Of a stretch of DNA of 5,380 nt, positions 5,338 through 5,380 are shown one piece after another. Each line of letters opens with the position of its first letter. Positions within the stretch are counted from its first letter, which is position 1. The DNA comes from Deltaproteobacteria bacterium (GTDB lineage Bacteria > Desulfobacterota > Binatia > Binatales > Binataceae), in NCBI GenBank assembly GCA_003161515.1, contig PMOH01000144.1, positions 1 through 5,380 of the forward strand, written 5' to 3'. A program made the translations under genes and the position numbers. The notes beneath the pieces were generated by a model. That model saw only the letters and a program-made list of their open reading frames with translations, did no database searches and was not told the DNA's origin.

Positions 5338-5380
5338 CGCCTCGACCTTTCCGTCTTACGACCGCGGGGACGTTAGCAGT
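5328..5380 (+). CDS. Possible start of a downstream gene overlapping xrtE (partial)
   Basis: ATG 5328 overlaps the xrtE stop by 10 bases, is preceded by GGGGA (5321-5325), and stays open to the window edge for 17 codons: MELAPRPFRLTTAGTLA. Two Arg followed by a turn to small and hydrophobic residues could begin a signal peptide, but this is too short to classify. An overlap of this kind suggests translational coupling to xrtE. The Shine-Dalgarno is closer than ideal (2 bases from its last A to the ATG). It may be a chance frame. Confidence 0.3.
   Translation, partial: MELAPRPFRLTTAGTLA

Overview
The window is a stretch of a moderately GC-rich (about 60 % by eye) Gram-negative type bacterial chromosome. 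A periplasmic-type PDZ protein pair, an exosortase/CPBP membrane protein and a transcription-repair coupling factor all suit a free-living, envelope-rich bacterium, possibly a proteobacterium-like soil or sediment lineage. No rRNA, tRNA or marker gene is present, so the phylum is not fixed.

Layout, left to right. (1) Bases 1-296, minus strand: the 5' end of a gene that reads as the N-terminus of Mfd and runs off the left edge. (2) Bases 297-570: non-coding, with four separate inverted repeats; the largest is a perfect 10-bp stem, and the group looks like a dispersed repeat plus a terminator. (3) Bases 571-2366, minus strand: two tandem paralogous genes for exported PDZ proteins without a protease domain. 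The upstream copy (275 aa) is intact. The downstream copy has a good ribosome binding site and signal peptide but is cut by one in-frame TGA at codon 60. The intact copy has GGA at the aligned codon, so one substitution explains the stop. (4) Bases 2367-2507: a divergent promoter region. (5) Bases 2508-3515, plus strand: a complete D-isomer-specific 2-hydroxyacid dehydrogenase. (6) Bases 3601-5337, plus strand: a 578-aa polytopic membrane protein that fuses an exosortase domain (Cys/Arg/His all present) to a CPBP/CAAX-type protease domain (EExxxR, H, HxxxN all present). This is the architecture of exosortase E (XrtE) of the VPEID-CTERM protein-sorting system. (7) From 5328 a further reading frame overlaps the xrtE stop by 10 bases and runs off the right edge.

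How they fit together: XrtE is the clearest system-level gene. It should process and anchor or release exported proteins that carry a C-terminal VPEID-type sorting signal. No such signal is seen at the C-termini of either PDZ protein, so its substrate is not in the window unless it starts at 5328. The PDZ pair is a separate minus-strand unit. Any link between it, the dehydrogenase and the exosortase is only proximity. Three sigma70-like promoters with 17-bp spacers can be placed, one before each PDZ gene and one before xrtE; they were picked by eye and are tentative.
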